36,448 bases of DNA. Source: Bacteroidota bacterium (lineage in GTDB: Bacteria; Bacteroidota; Bacteroidia; NS11-12g; UBA955). The stretch spans positions 1 to 36,448 of the forward strand of contig CANFXY010000008.1 in NCBI GenBank assembly GCA_947451105.1, read 5' to 3'. Position 1 is the first letter of the stretch. The number at the start of each line of letters is the position of its first letter. The notes under the pieces were generated by a model. It saw only the letters and a program-made list of their open reading frames with translations, did no database searches and was not told the DNA's origin. The translations under genes were made by a program, and so were the position numbers. Below are positions 23,859-31,299 of this stretch, in pieces.

Positions 23859-25007
23859 ATGATGAGAACAATCAAATCAATAACCTTCGTCATCGCGACC
23901 CTTATATCTTTCAATGCGTATTCATTAAGTCCAGCCCCTACTAGTGAATCAATTGGAAGCAATCCACTTTTCATAGCCATGGGCACTCTTGCCGCTGTTT
24001 TGTTAATGGTTATTATTATTTTATCTGGTGTTTTAAGAACAGCCGTTAAAACAAAAATTCGTGAAATTATTTCAAATAAAGGTACAAAAGCACTTATGCT
24101 CATCATGATGCTTTTTGCCTCTGGAAGTTCATTTGCTCAAACTGCCGCACCAGCTGTGACTGAAAGCATATATGAATCCAGCCCAATTGCAGGGATGCAC
24201 CCGCTTGGATTCTTTTCATTGTTTCTTGTTCTGTTGCTTGAATTGTTTGTCATCCTTTGGTTGTGTTTGGTCATTCTTAGAATTATCGTAAAACGCGAAG
24301 CGGTGGCATCGGAAAAAGCAGGTGAAAAAGTTAACAAAGAATCTTTCTTAAGCAATTTCGTTTCTCGAAAATTGTTAGGGGTTAAACCTGTAGAAAGCGA
24401 TAAAGATGTAATGCTCGACCACGATTATGATGGCATCAAAGAATTGGACAACGATTTGCCACCATGGTGGAAATACGGCTTCTATTTGACCATTGTTTCA
24501 GGGATCATTTATCTTTTCAGTTACCACGTAACCCACAACTCTAAATCGAGCTTAGAAGAATACGAATACGAAATGGCTGAAGCGGAAAAAAGTGTTAATG
24601 CATACAAAGCAACGCTTGCCTCTAATGTTGACGAATCCAATGCTACATTCACTGGTAATATTGATGCCGGTAAAGCTACTTTTGTTAAGAACTGTGCAGT
24701 ATGCCACGGCAATGAAGGCCAAGGTTTGGTAGGACCAAACTTCACCGACAAATACTGGGTATATGGCAACAAAGCCGGCGACATGTTTAAAATAGTTAAA
24801 AATGGTACCAACAAAGGAATGAAAGCTTGGAAAGATGAGCTGAGTCCTGTTGATATCCAAAACGTAATAAGCTATATCCACACCTTGCAAGGAACAACAC
24901 CTGCAAATCCGAAAGCGCCAGATGGTGTATTGCTTGAAGATGAAGTTGCTGCGGGCGGTGACTCTACAAGTGTAAAAGATTCTGTGAAAGTAATTGAAGT
25001 AAAATAA
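23859..25007 (+). CDS. ccoP: cbb3 oxidase subunit III, mono-haem CcoP with duplicated N-terminal module
   Basis: A 382-residue membrane cytochrome c. Only one CxxCH is present, CAVCH (Cys279, Cys282, His283), with 'GKATFVKNCAVCHGNEGQGLVGPNF' and a Met-containing 'GTNKGMKAWKDELSP'; di-haem CcoP of proteobacteria has two. 'LDNDLPPWWKYGFYLTIVSGIIYLF' is the FixP N-terminal anchor helix. Upstream of it the protein appears to contain two successive signal-peptide-plus-helix modules: 'FVIATLISFNAYS…APTSESIGSNPL…' plus helix, and 'LMLIMMLFASGSSFAQTAAPAVTESI…MHPL' plus helix. CcoP donates electrons to CcoO. Its stop overlaps the ccoG start (TAATG). Confidence 0.94.
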   Translation: MMRTIKSITFVIATLISFNAYSLSPAPTSESIGSNPLFIAMGTLAAVLLMVIIILSGVLRTAVKTKIREIISNKGTKALMLIMMLFASGSSFAQTAAPAVTESIYESSPIAGMHPLGFFSLFLVLLLELFVILWLCLVILRIIVKREAVASEKAGEKVNKESFLSNFVSRKLLGVKPVESDKDVMLDHDYDGIKELDNDLPPWWKYGFYLTIVSGIIYLFSYHVTHNSKSSLEEYEYEMAEAEKSVNAYKATLASNVDESNATFTGNIDAGKATFVKNCAVCHGNEGQGLVGPNFTDKYWVYGNKAGDMFKIVKNGTNKGMKAWKDELSPVDIQNVISYIHTLQGTTPANPKAPDGVLLEDEVAAGGDSTSVKDSVKVIEVK

Positions 25008-26425
25008 TGAGTTCTGACCCCTTCGAACTTGAGCACGTTGACCAATCTTACAGAGACTCTATAGGAACTATAGGCGCCGATGGAAAACGCAAATGGGTTT
25101 TCCCTTGGCAACCTAAAGGTAAGTTATACAACTACAGAACCGCCTTATCTATTGTGTATTTGTTGGTCCTGTTTGGTTTGCCCTTCTTGAAATACAATGG
25201 GCACCCCATGTTTCTTTTTAATGTTTTAGAAAGAAAATTCATTCTCTTCGGTGCCATTTTTTGGCCGCAAGACTTGGTGATATTTGGCGTGGCCATGATT
25301 ACTTTTGTGCTCTTTGTTGTTCTATTTACCGTTGCTTTTGGTCGTGTGTTTTGCGGATGGGTTTGCCCCCAAACGGTTTTTCTCGAAATGGTGTTTCGCA
25401 AAATTGAATACTGGATAGACGGTTCTGCCGCCAATCAAGTAAAACTAAAAAACAGCCCTTGGACCCGAGAGAAAATAGTTAAAAGAACCCTGAAACATTC
25501 CATTTTCTTTCTCTTCGCTTTTCTAATCTCCAATACTTTCTTGGCGTATATGATCAGCGTTGATGGATTGTACAAGATAATCACTGAACCTGTTTCTGAA
25601 CATGCCGTTGGCTTAACACTCATACTAATTTTTAGCGGTGTTTACTACTTTGTGTTTGCTTGGTTTAGAGAACAGGTTTGCCTTATTGCATGTCCTTATG
25701 GCAGATTGCAAGGCGTGATGCTCGATAAGAATTCTATCGTTGTGGCTTACGATTACAAACGCGGAGAGCCAAGAGGCCATATCCACAAAGGCGAAGACCC
25801 CGCGTCTAAAGGCGATTGCATCGATTGTGGAATGTGCGTAAAAGTTTGTCCAACCGCTATTGATATCCGCAACGGTACCCAGTTGGAGTGCGTAAACTGT
25901 ACCGCCTGTATTGATGCCTGCGACGAAGTGATGGAAAAAGTACAAAAGCCAAAAAGGTTGATTAAGTTTACCAGCGAAAGTGCCATCTCGACAGGGATTT
26001 CACACCTTTTTAACTGGAGAACCCGTGCTTACAGTGTGGTATTAATTTTGCTGCTTGGTATACTTATAACTTTGATTGCCAGTAGGAAAAATATCGACAC
26101 CACCATACTCCGGTCGCCTGGACTTTTATTCCAACAACCAGACAGCACGCATTACTCAAACTTGTTCCTGATCAAAACCATCAATAAGACCTATTACGAT
26201 GCTAATCTTAAAATTGTTGTTATAGAACCATCAGAAGGTGTTGTGAAAAGTATTGGCCGCGACATTAAAATCAAAGCCGAGTCAAAATACGATGGTCAGT
26301 TCTTCTTAGTTATACCAAGCAGTCAGATGACTGGCCACAAAACCAAAGTGGTCTTGGATATTTACCGAGACGGTGAAAAAATAGAGCGTGTTAAAACCAA
26401 TTTCCTAGGCCCAATTTATCAATAA
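25007..26425 (+). CDS. ccoG: cbb3 oxidase accessory protein CcoG (FixG/RdxA)
   Basis: A 472-residue polytopic membrane ferredoxin-like protein. The membrane part includes the conserved 'GRVFCGWVCPQTVFLEMVFRKIEY' and 'REQVCLIACPYGRLQGVMLD'. Two 4Fe-4S clusters are encoded by 'CIDCGMCVKVCPTAI' and 'CVNCTACIDACDEVM'. A periplasmic immunoglobulin-like C-terminal domain follows. CcoG has been shown in other bacteria to act as a copper reductase feeding copper into cbb3 assembly. It overlaps ccoP by one base and abuts ccoH directly, in the ccoGH order usual for this operon. Confidence 0.97.
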   Translation: MSSDPFELEHVDQSYRDSIGTIGADGKRKWVFPWQPKGKLYNYRTALSIVYLLVLFGLPFLKYNGHPMFLFNVLERKFILFGAIFWPQDLVIFGVAMITFVLFVVLFTVAFGRVFCGWVCPQTVFLEMVFRKIEYWIDGSAANQVKLKNSPWTREKIVKRTLKHSIFFLFAFLISNTFLAYMISVDGLYKIITEPVSEHAVGLTLILIFSGVYYFVFAWFREQVCLIACPYGRLQGVMLDKNSIVVAYDYKRGEPRGHIHKGEDPASKGDCIDCGMCVKVCPTAIDIRNGTQLECVNCTACIDACDEVMEKVQKPKRLIKFTSESAISTGISHLFNWRTRAYSVVLILLLGILITLIASRKNIDTTILRSPGLLFQQPDSTHYSNLFLIKTINKTYYDANLKIVVIEPSEGVVKSIGRDIKIKAESKYDGQFFLVIPSSQMTGHKTKVVLDIYRDGEKIERVKTNFLGPIYQ

Positions 26426-26845
26426 ATGAATTTCAAATATTTTATCATAGCCATCTACCTTGTTTTTGTTGCCCTCATTGTTACAATGGTTTTTAAAAGT
26501 TGTGGTCAGAACATTGACCTTGAAACGAAAAACTACTACGCTGAAGAGCTTCAGTACCAAACGAAAATTGATGCATTAAAAAAAGGCAATCAATATGCCG
26601 ATTCATTTGTTGTTTACGAGGATGCTGGCATGGTTAAAGTAAAACAAGCCAAATCTTTGCTTTGTGATTCTATAAAATTGGTGTTCAAAAAGCCAGACAA
26701 TGCGAAAGCGGACAGAAGCTTTGTTTTTAAAGGGTCAGTGATTGAACCCATTTTGAAATCTAATTTTGTGCCCGGCGTATACGGATTGAATATTTACTTG
26801 TACTCAAACGGCGTTTACCAAATCGAGAAAAAAATAAAACTGTAA
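26426..26845 (+). CDS. ccoH: FixH/CcoH family protein
   Basis: A 139-residue protein with one N-terminal membrane helix ('YFIIAIYLVFVALIVTMVFKSC'), then the family segment 'NIDLETKNYYAEELQYQTKIDALKKGNQYAD' and a beta-rich periplasmic domain. FixH/CcoH associates with CcoI and the oxidase during assembly. It starts on the base after the ccoG stop and ends one base before the next gene. Identity rests on the LVTKNYYxxELxYQ-like motif, topology and context. Confidence 0.92.
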   Translation: MNFKYFIIAIYLVFVALIVTMVFKSCGQNIDLETKNYYAEELQYQTKIDALKKGNQYADSFVVYEDAGMVKVKQAKSLLCDSIKLVFKKPDNAKADRSFVFKGSVIEPILKSNFVPGVYGLNIYLYSNGVYQIEKKIKL

Positions 26846-26846
26846 G

Positions 26847-27542
26847 GTGTTAATCAACGGGCTAATATTTGGATTGATCTCAACCCTGCACTGCGCAGGG
26901 ATGTGCGGTCCTTTGGCCTTTTATATCCCTTCGCAAGTAAAGGGAGACAAACGTGTTTTTGCCATACTATACCAAGTGGGCAGGATTGCAATTTATGTTT
27001 CTATCGGCCTGATGGTTTATCTACTTGGTATGTCGTTCTCGTTTTTCAAACTGCAACAAACCCTATCCATTGTTATGGGTAGTTTAATGGTTTTGTACGT
27101 TTTATGGCCCTTGTTGAAATTGCCGAAACTTAAACTATTCTCCAATTTCCAAGGAACTGTGCTTAAAAAAATATCTGCTGCCATAGGTGCAAACAGCAAC
27201 AAATCAGCGCTAGGCTTGGGGATGATGAATGGCCTTTTGCCTTGCGGTGCTATTTATATCGCTGCTCTGTATTGTGCAAGTTTCAACCAAGTTTCGGATG
27301 CCATAATTTACATGCTCTTGTTCGGAGTTGGAACCATGCCGGTGTTCATCGCTGCTTGGATGTTGCTCTCTAAGCAGTTCTCATTTAAAGTAAAACGATT
27401 TACCTATTTATACAAAGCTTTGCCTTTAATTGTAGGTGTTTTGATGATATTAAGAGGTGCAAACCTCGGAATTCCTTACCTTAGCCCCGAATTGGAAAAT
27501 AGCAATCAAACGGTTACTGTAAAAAATTGCTGTAAACATTAA
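26847..27542 (+). CDS. TauE/SafE (UreH-like) membrane protein of the cco operon
   Basis: A 231-residue protein with about six helices, of the COG2836 type usually labelled sulfite exporter TauE/SafE or cytochrome-biogenesis-like. Marker motifs are 'GLISTLHCAGMCGPLAFYIP' near the start, 'GMMNGLLPCGAIYIAALYCASFN' and the short Cys/His tail 'NCCKH'. Proteins of this type sit next to ccoGH in many genomes and are thought to help metal or redox handling in oxidase assembly, so sulfite export is unlikely to be its job. The start is GTG, 1 bp after ccoH. The HK gene starts 4 bp later. Confidence 0.88.
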   Translation: MLINGLIFGLISTLHCAGMCGPLAFYIPSQVKGDKRVFAILYQVGRIAIYVSIGLMVYLLGMSFSFFKLQQTLSIVMGSLMVLYVLWPLLKLPKLKLFSNFQGTVLKKISAAIGANSNKSALGLGMMNGLLPCGAIYIAALYCASFNQVSDAIIYMLLFGVGTMPVFIAAWMLLSKQFSFKVKRFTYLYKALPLIVGVLMILRGANLGIPYLSPELENSNQTVTVKNCCKH

Positions 27543-27546
27543 TTTA

Positions 27547-28782
27547 ATGGAGAATTTTAACCATAACGAAATATTAGAAGGAATGTTCACCGATGCCACT
27601 GAAGGCATTATTGTGAGCAATTCAAAAGGACAAATTGTTCTGTCCAATCCCAAAGCCTTACAGATGTTCGGCTACGACAATGAGACCATGTGCACTTTGG
27701 TGATTGAAGATTTAGTGCCTTCTCGTTTCTTACACATGCACAAGGAGCACCGTTCCAACTACCACCACAATCCTTCGCCACGCTCTATGGGTGTTGGGCG
27801 AGACCTGTGGGCCAAACGGAATGATGGCACCGAATTTCCTATAGAAATCAGCTTGAGCTACGTAAAAGCCGTTGACAGCATGTTGGTGGTTTCATTTGTA
27901 ATCGACATTACAGAAAGAAAGAAGAAAGACAATGAACTAAGAGAGGCCAATGAACTGTTAAAGAAGACGAGTTTTCAGTTGTCTAAATTGAACCAAGACC
28001 TCGAACAAAAAGTTCAAGAACGCACACTAGAACTGGCTGAAATGATTCGGAAATTAACCGAATCAAAGAAAGAAGTGGACATGGCCTTGGAAAAAGAACG
28101 TGAATTAAACAATTTGAAGTCTCGTTTTATCAGCACCGCCTCTCACGAATTTAGAACCCCTTTGGCCACCATTATGTCATCGGTATCATTGACGGGTAAA
28201 TATGCCGAAAGCATGGATAAAAACAACATGTTTAAGCACATCGATCGGGTGAAAAATTCGGTAAACCATTTAACCGATATATTAAACGATTTTTTGTCTT
28301 TGGATAAGCTCGAAGAGGGTGCTGTAATGGCCAATCCTGAATACTTGGGGCTCAACGAATTGATCGCCACCATTACAGAAGAAATAAAGTCAATTGCCAA
28401 AGCAGGGCAGCGCATCAGTTTTGCCGGCTTGCTGGGCAACGATCAGATTTTTATTGACAAGAGAATATTGAAGAACATCATGTTTAATTTGATCAGCAAT
28501 GCCATTAAGTATTCGAATGAGAATACCAACATTGACATCAAATTAAGCAAAGACGCCAATACCTTAACCATTGAAATAAAAGACCAGGGCATAGGTATTC
28601 CTTTGGAAGACCAGGCCCATATATTCGAGCGTTTCTACCGCGCCAACAACAGTGGCAATATGCAAGGAACAGGACTAGGCTTAAACATCGTTAAAAAATA
28701 CGTTGAGATATTAAAAGGCGATATCCAATTTAAAAGTGTTCCTGAAAAAGGAACCAAATTCACACTCAAATTTCCAATATAA
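27547..28782 (+). CDS. PAS-domain sensor histidine kinase of the cco operon (FixL-like)
   Basis: A 411-residue soluble kinase with no membrane segments. A PAS domain occupies about residues 8-125 ('GIIVSNSKGQIVLSNPKALQMFGY…RNDGTEFPIEISLSYV…DITERKKK'). A coiled coil (about 126-190) leads into HisKA with 'STASHEFRTPLATI' (phospho-acceptor His200) and an HATPase_c domain ('NLISNAIKYSNE', 'DQGIGIP', 'GTGLGLNIVKKYV'). The PAS F-helix region 'LVPSRFLHMHKEH' places His65 where FixL carries its haem ligand, and 'GVGRDL' matches the FixL GIGRE segment. Haem binding is only a possibility, since many non-haem PAS domains share this pattern. It lies 4 bp after the preceding gene and 13 bp before its response regulator. 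Confidence 0.93.
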   Translation: MENFNHNEILEGMFTDATEGIIVSNSKGQIVLSNPKALQMFGYDNETMCTLVIEDLVPSRFLHMHKEHRSNYHHNPSPRSMGVGRDLWAKRNDGTEFPIEISLSYVKAVDSMLVVSFVIDITERKKKDNELREANELLKKTSFQLSKLNQDLEQKVQERTLELAEMIRKLTESKKEVDMALEKERELNNLKSRFISTASHEFRTPLATIMSSVSLTGKYAESMDKNNMFKHIDRVKNSVNHLTDILNDFLSLDKLEEGAVMANPEYLGLNELIATITEEIKSIAKAGQRISFAGLLGNDQIFIDKRILKNIMFNLISNAIKYSNENTNIDIKLSKDANTLTIEIKDQGIGIPLEDQAHIFERFYRANNSGNMQGTGLGLNIVKKYVEILKGDIQFKSVPEKGTKFTLKFPI

Positions 28783-28795
28783 AAAACAATAAAAC

Positions 28796-29857
28796 ATGGC
28801 CTATATATTATTAATTGAAGACAACGAAAACATGAGGGAAAACACCTCAGAGATTTTAACTTTAGCAGGCCACCAGGTCGAAACGGCCAGCAATGGCAAA
28901 GAGGGCGTGATTAAAGTTCAATTAAATAAACCAGAATTAATCATTTGCGATATCATGATGCCAGAACTGGATGGTTATGGCGTATTGCACATGCTGAACA
29001 GAGACCCAAACACCAACCAAATTCCATTCATCTTTTTAACGGCAAAGGCCGACCGTTCTGATGTGCGCAAAGGCATGGAGCTAGGGGCCGACGATTATGT
29101 AACCAAGCCATTCGACGATGTTGAATTGCTGGCTGCTGTCGATACCCGTTTGAAGAAGTCAAGTTTGTTGACTGGTCATAGCTTCGCTCATAACTCTGAA
29201 GGCTTTGACCATTTTATCCGCCAGGTAAAATCGATAGAAGAGTTTGCCCGCGTTGACGCCAATGCCCGCAACAAACAATACAAAAAGAAAGACATTATTT
29301 ATTCAGAAAGCAATACCCCTTTGTATTTATACCTGATTGAAAAAGGGAAGGTAAAGACCGTTAAAAACAACCGCCAAGACAAAGAACTTATCACTGGTTT
29401 GTATAATGAAGGCGACTTCTTTGGTTATATTGCCTTGATGGAAGACAATGTGTATGAAGACGAGGCGATTGCGATGGAGGAAACCCGTTTGAAATTGATC
29501 CCCAAAGATGATTTTTACAAATTGATTTACCAAAATAGGGAAGTGGCCAACACCTTTATGAAGCTTTTAAGCAAAGAAGTAAAGGAAAAGGAAGAACGCC
29601 TATTAAAAATAGCCTACGACAGCGTAAGAAAAAAAGTATCTGAAAGTTTAATGATGCTAAAAGACCGCTATGGAAAAGAAGGCAGCGATGTGTTCAGTTT
29701 CCCTATTAGCAGAGAAGACCTAGCCCACATAGCCGGAACAGCCACAGAGACGCTTATAAGAACGCTGACAGACTTTAAAGAAGAAGGTCTGATAGAGATT
29801 AAAGGCAGCACCATTACCATCGTCGACGCGAATAAATTGCGTTCGATGAAGAATTAG
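28796..29857 (+). CDS. Response regulator fused to Crp/Fnr-type transcription factor (REC-cNMP_binding-HTH_Crp)
   Basis: A 353-residue protein. REC domain at 1-120 with acidic pair E8/D9, phospho-acceptor Asp52 ('ICDIMMPELDG'), Thr82 and Lys104. A cyclic-nucleotide-binding-like barrel follows at about 150-270 ('DIIYSESNTPLYLYLIEKGKVKTVKN…GLYNEGDFFGYIALMEDNVYEDEAIAMEET'). The C-terminal Crp-type winged helix is 'FPISREDLAHIAGTATETLIRTLTDFKEEGLIEIKGSTI'. No Cys cluster for an Fnr-type FeS centre is present, so oxygen sensing would have to come through phosphorylation. Co-transcribed with its kinase at the end of the cco operon. The recognition-helix residues 'TATETLIRTL' resemble Crp/Fnr relatives (E..xR), consistent with TGA…TCA-type sites. 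Confidence 0.94.
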   Translation: MAYILLIEDNENMRENTSEILTLAGHQVETASNGKEGVIKVQLNKPELIICDIMMPELDGYGVLHMLNRDPNTNQIPFIFLTAKADRSDVRKGMELGADDYVTKPFDDVELLAAVDTRLKKSSLLTGHSFAHNSEGFDHFIRQVKSIEEFARVDANARNKQYKKKDIIYSESNTPLYLYLIEKGKVKTVKNNRQDKELITGLYNEGDFFGYIALMEDNVYEDEAIAMEETRLKLIPKDDFYKLIYQNREVANTFMKLLSKEVKEKEERLLKIAYDSVRKKVSESLMMLKDRYGKEGSDVFSFPISREDLAHIAGTATETLIRTLTDFKEEGLIEIKGSTITIVDANKLRSMKN

Positions 29858-29895
29858 ATTGGAATTGGGGTTTACAGACAATAGCTGCTCGTAAG

Positions 29896-30387
29896 ATGAA
29901 ATTTGATATTTACACCTTGTTGACCAAGGGAAGCATCAATCCAAGACTTGAATTGAACAAGACTTTACATTCAGAAATTTTAAAGGAAATCTCGGACTTA
30001 GATGAAGTGCATCATAATTGGTTGAATGCACCCGAAAACTATCCAAACTATTCGTGTAAAATCAATGAGGGAACTTTGGAGTTTTCATTCTGTGATGGCG
30101 TTTTAAAATGGTATTTTATTAATATATACTTTAAAATGCGGGCTAAAGAAATCAGTAAGTTTCAACGGTTTTATAAAAATGACAAATACCTGAGGTATAG
30201 TTTTGATGAATTGATTTTATTTTTCAAAAAACAAAATGTCTCAATCGATGTAAAGTTGTCCGATTCAATTCTTAATCTAAATTACATAAGAACTGAATTT
30301 GGCGTTGTAATTATCTATGACATTGAAATGAATTGTATTGTAAGAATTTGCGTTGAGAATGATTTATATCCCAAGCTTGTTTTTTAG
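29896..30387 (+). CDS. Hypothetical protein
   Basis: 163 aa with no signal peptide or membrane helix. It is rich in aromatic and charged residues ('VHHNWLNAPENYPNYSCKINEGTLEFSFCDGVLKWYFINIYFKMRAKEISKFQRFYKNDKYLRYSFDELILFFKKQNV'). I recognise no family. It starts 38 bp after the regulator stop and precedes a strong terminator, so it may be the last gene of the cco operon. AT-rich codon use is unlike the oxidase genes. It could be an immunity-like or accessory orphan, but nothing in the sequence proves this. Confidence 0.6.
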   Translation: MKFDIYTLLTKGSINPRLELNKTLHSEILKEISDLDEVHHNWLNAPENYPNYSCKINEGTLEFSFCDGVLKWYFINIYFKMRAKEISKFQRFYKNDKYLRYSFDELILFFKKQNVSIDVKLSDSILNLNYIRTEFGVVIIYDIEMNCIVRICVENDLYPKLVF

Positions 30388-30430
30388 AACTTCACGTAAA
30401 CAATAATCCACAAACCATCCAAAATAAAAA

Positions 30431-30464
30431 AATGGGAACCATTTGAAACAGTTCCCATTCTTTT
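30431..30464. terminator. Bidirectional intrinsic terminator
   Basis: AATGGGAAC, 11-nt loop, GTTCCCATT, then CTTTT on the plus strand. On the minus strand the same stem is followed by a long T-rich run (complement of AAAATAAAAAA). It can end both the cco-operon transcript and the convergent LytTR/HK transcript. Confidence 0.85.
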
Positions 30465-30592
30465 ACAATATAAATTTTATTTCCTGAGACAAAGATATGT
30501 TTACAGATTATAGTCTAAATTACTTTTCGATGATGAACGATGGATTTTCGAAATAGGTCTAAAATCTGTAGATAAACGATTTTAAGCTTGTT

Positions 30593-31282
30593 TTATAATA
30601 GGTTAAGTCGCTTGTAAACAGATTCTCTATATGTTTTCCCAATGGGAATAAACTTGTCGTAATACGAAATGCAATTGTCTTCAATGTTGTTTATTCGGTC
30701 TATACGGATAATAAATGAACGGTGAACGCGCATAAATTCATTGGAGGCAAACTTTTGTTCTATCGAATGCATGGTGGAGTGCACTATGAATTTTTCTTTT
30801 TCAGTATTCAAGGTTACATAATCGCCCAACCCTTCTATCCATAGCACATCCGACTTGTTAACCTTTACAATGATATTTCCTTTTTTAATGAAAATTATAT
30901 CGTTTTCAATTTTGTCAATATTGTGTTTCTCAAACATGGCTTGAGCTTTCGCCACTGCATTTAAAAATCTAGGCAAGGCAACGGGTTTTACAAGATAGTC
31001 TAGCACATTGTGCTCGTAAGCTTCCAATGCGAATTCTGGGTGTGAAGTGGTTAAAACAATCAGCGGGTGTGGGTGCTTCATGGCTTTAATAAATTCAATG
31101 CCATTGAGCTCGGGCATTTCTATGTCTAAGAAGATTAGATCAATAGGGTTGCTTGCAATATAGGAAAGGGCTTGTAGGGCGTTGTTAAATGTTTTTACCA
31201 GCGTTATTTGTTCTGCCTTTAATACACATTGTTGTGTTGCTAGTAAGGCTATTTCATTGTCGTCTATTATGATGGCTTTCAT
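30593..31282 (-). CDS. LytTR-family response regulator
   Basis: A 229-residue regulator: REC domain with the acidic pair D7/D8, phospho-acceptor Asp53 ('LIFLDIEMPELNG'), 'TTSHPEFALEAYEHNVLDYLVKPV', and a C-terminal LytTR DNA-binding domain ('IFIKKGNIIVKVNKSDVLWIEGLGDYVTLNTEKEKFIVHSTMHSIEQKF…FMRVHRSFIIRIDRI'). LytTR regulators bind direct repeats and usually control few targets. It lies 17 bp downstream of the hybrid kinase on the same strand and is probably co-transcribed with it. The hybrid kinase is not the typical LytS partner, so phosphotransfer via the kinase HPt domain is an inference. Confidence 0.94.
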   Translation of the reverse strand: MKAIIIDDNEIALLATQQCVLKAEQITLVKTFNNALQALSYIASNPIDLIFLDIEMPELNGIEFIKAMKHPHPLIVLTTSHPEFALEAYEHNVLDYLVKPVALPRFLNAVAKAQAMFEKHNIDKIENDIIFIKKGNIIVKVNKSDVLWIEGLGDYVTLNTEKEKFIVHSTMHSIEQKFASNEFMRVHRSFIIRIDRINNIEDNCISYYDKFIPIGKTYRESVYKRLNLL

Positions 31283-31299
31283 AATTGTTAAATTTCTTT

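Noticed and set aside
26847-27542. Annotating this gene as a sulfite exporter
   Set aside because: The HCxGMCGP-type motif and position after ccoH point to the oxidase-assembly-associated branch; sulfite transport is only a family label.
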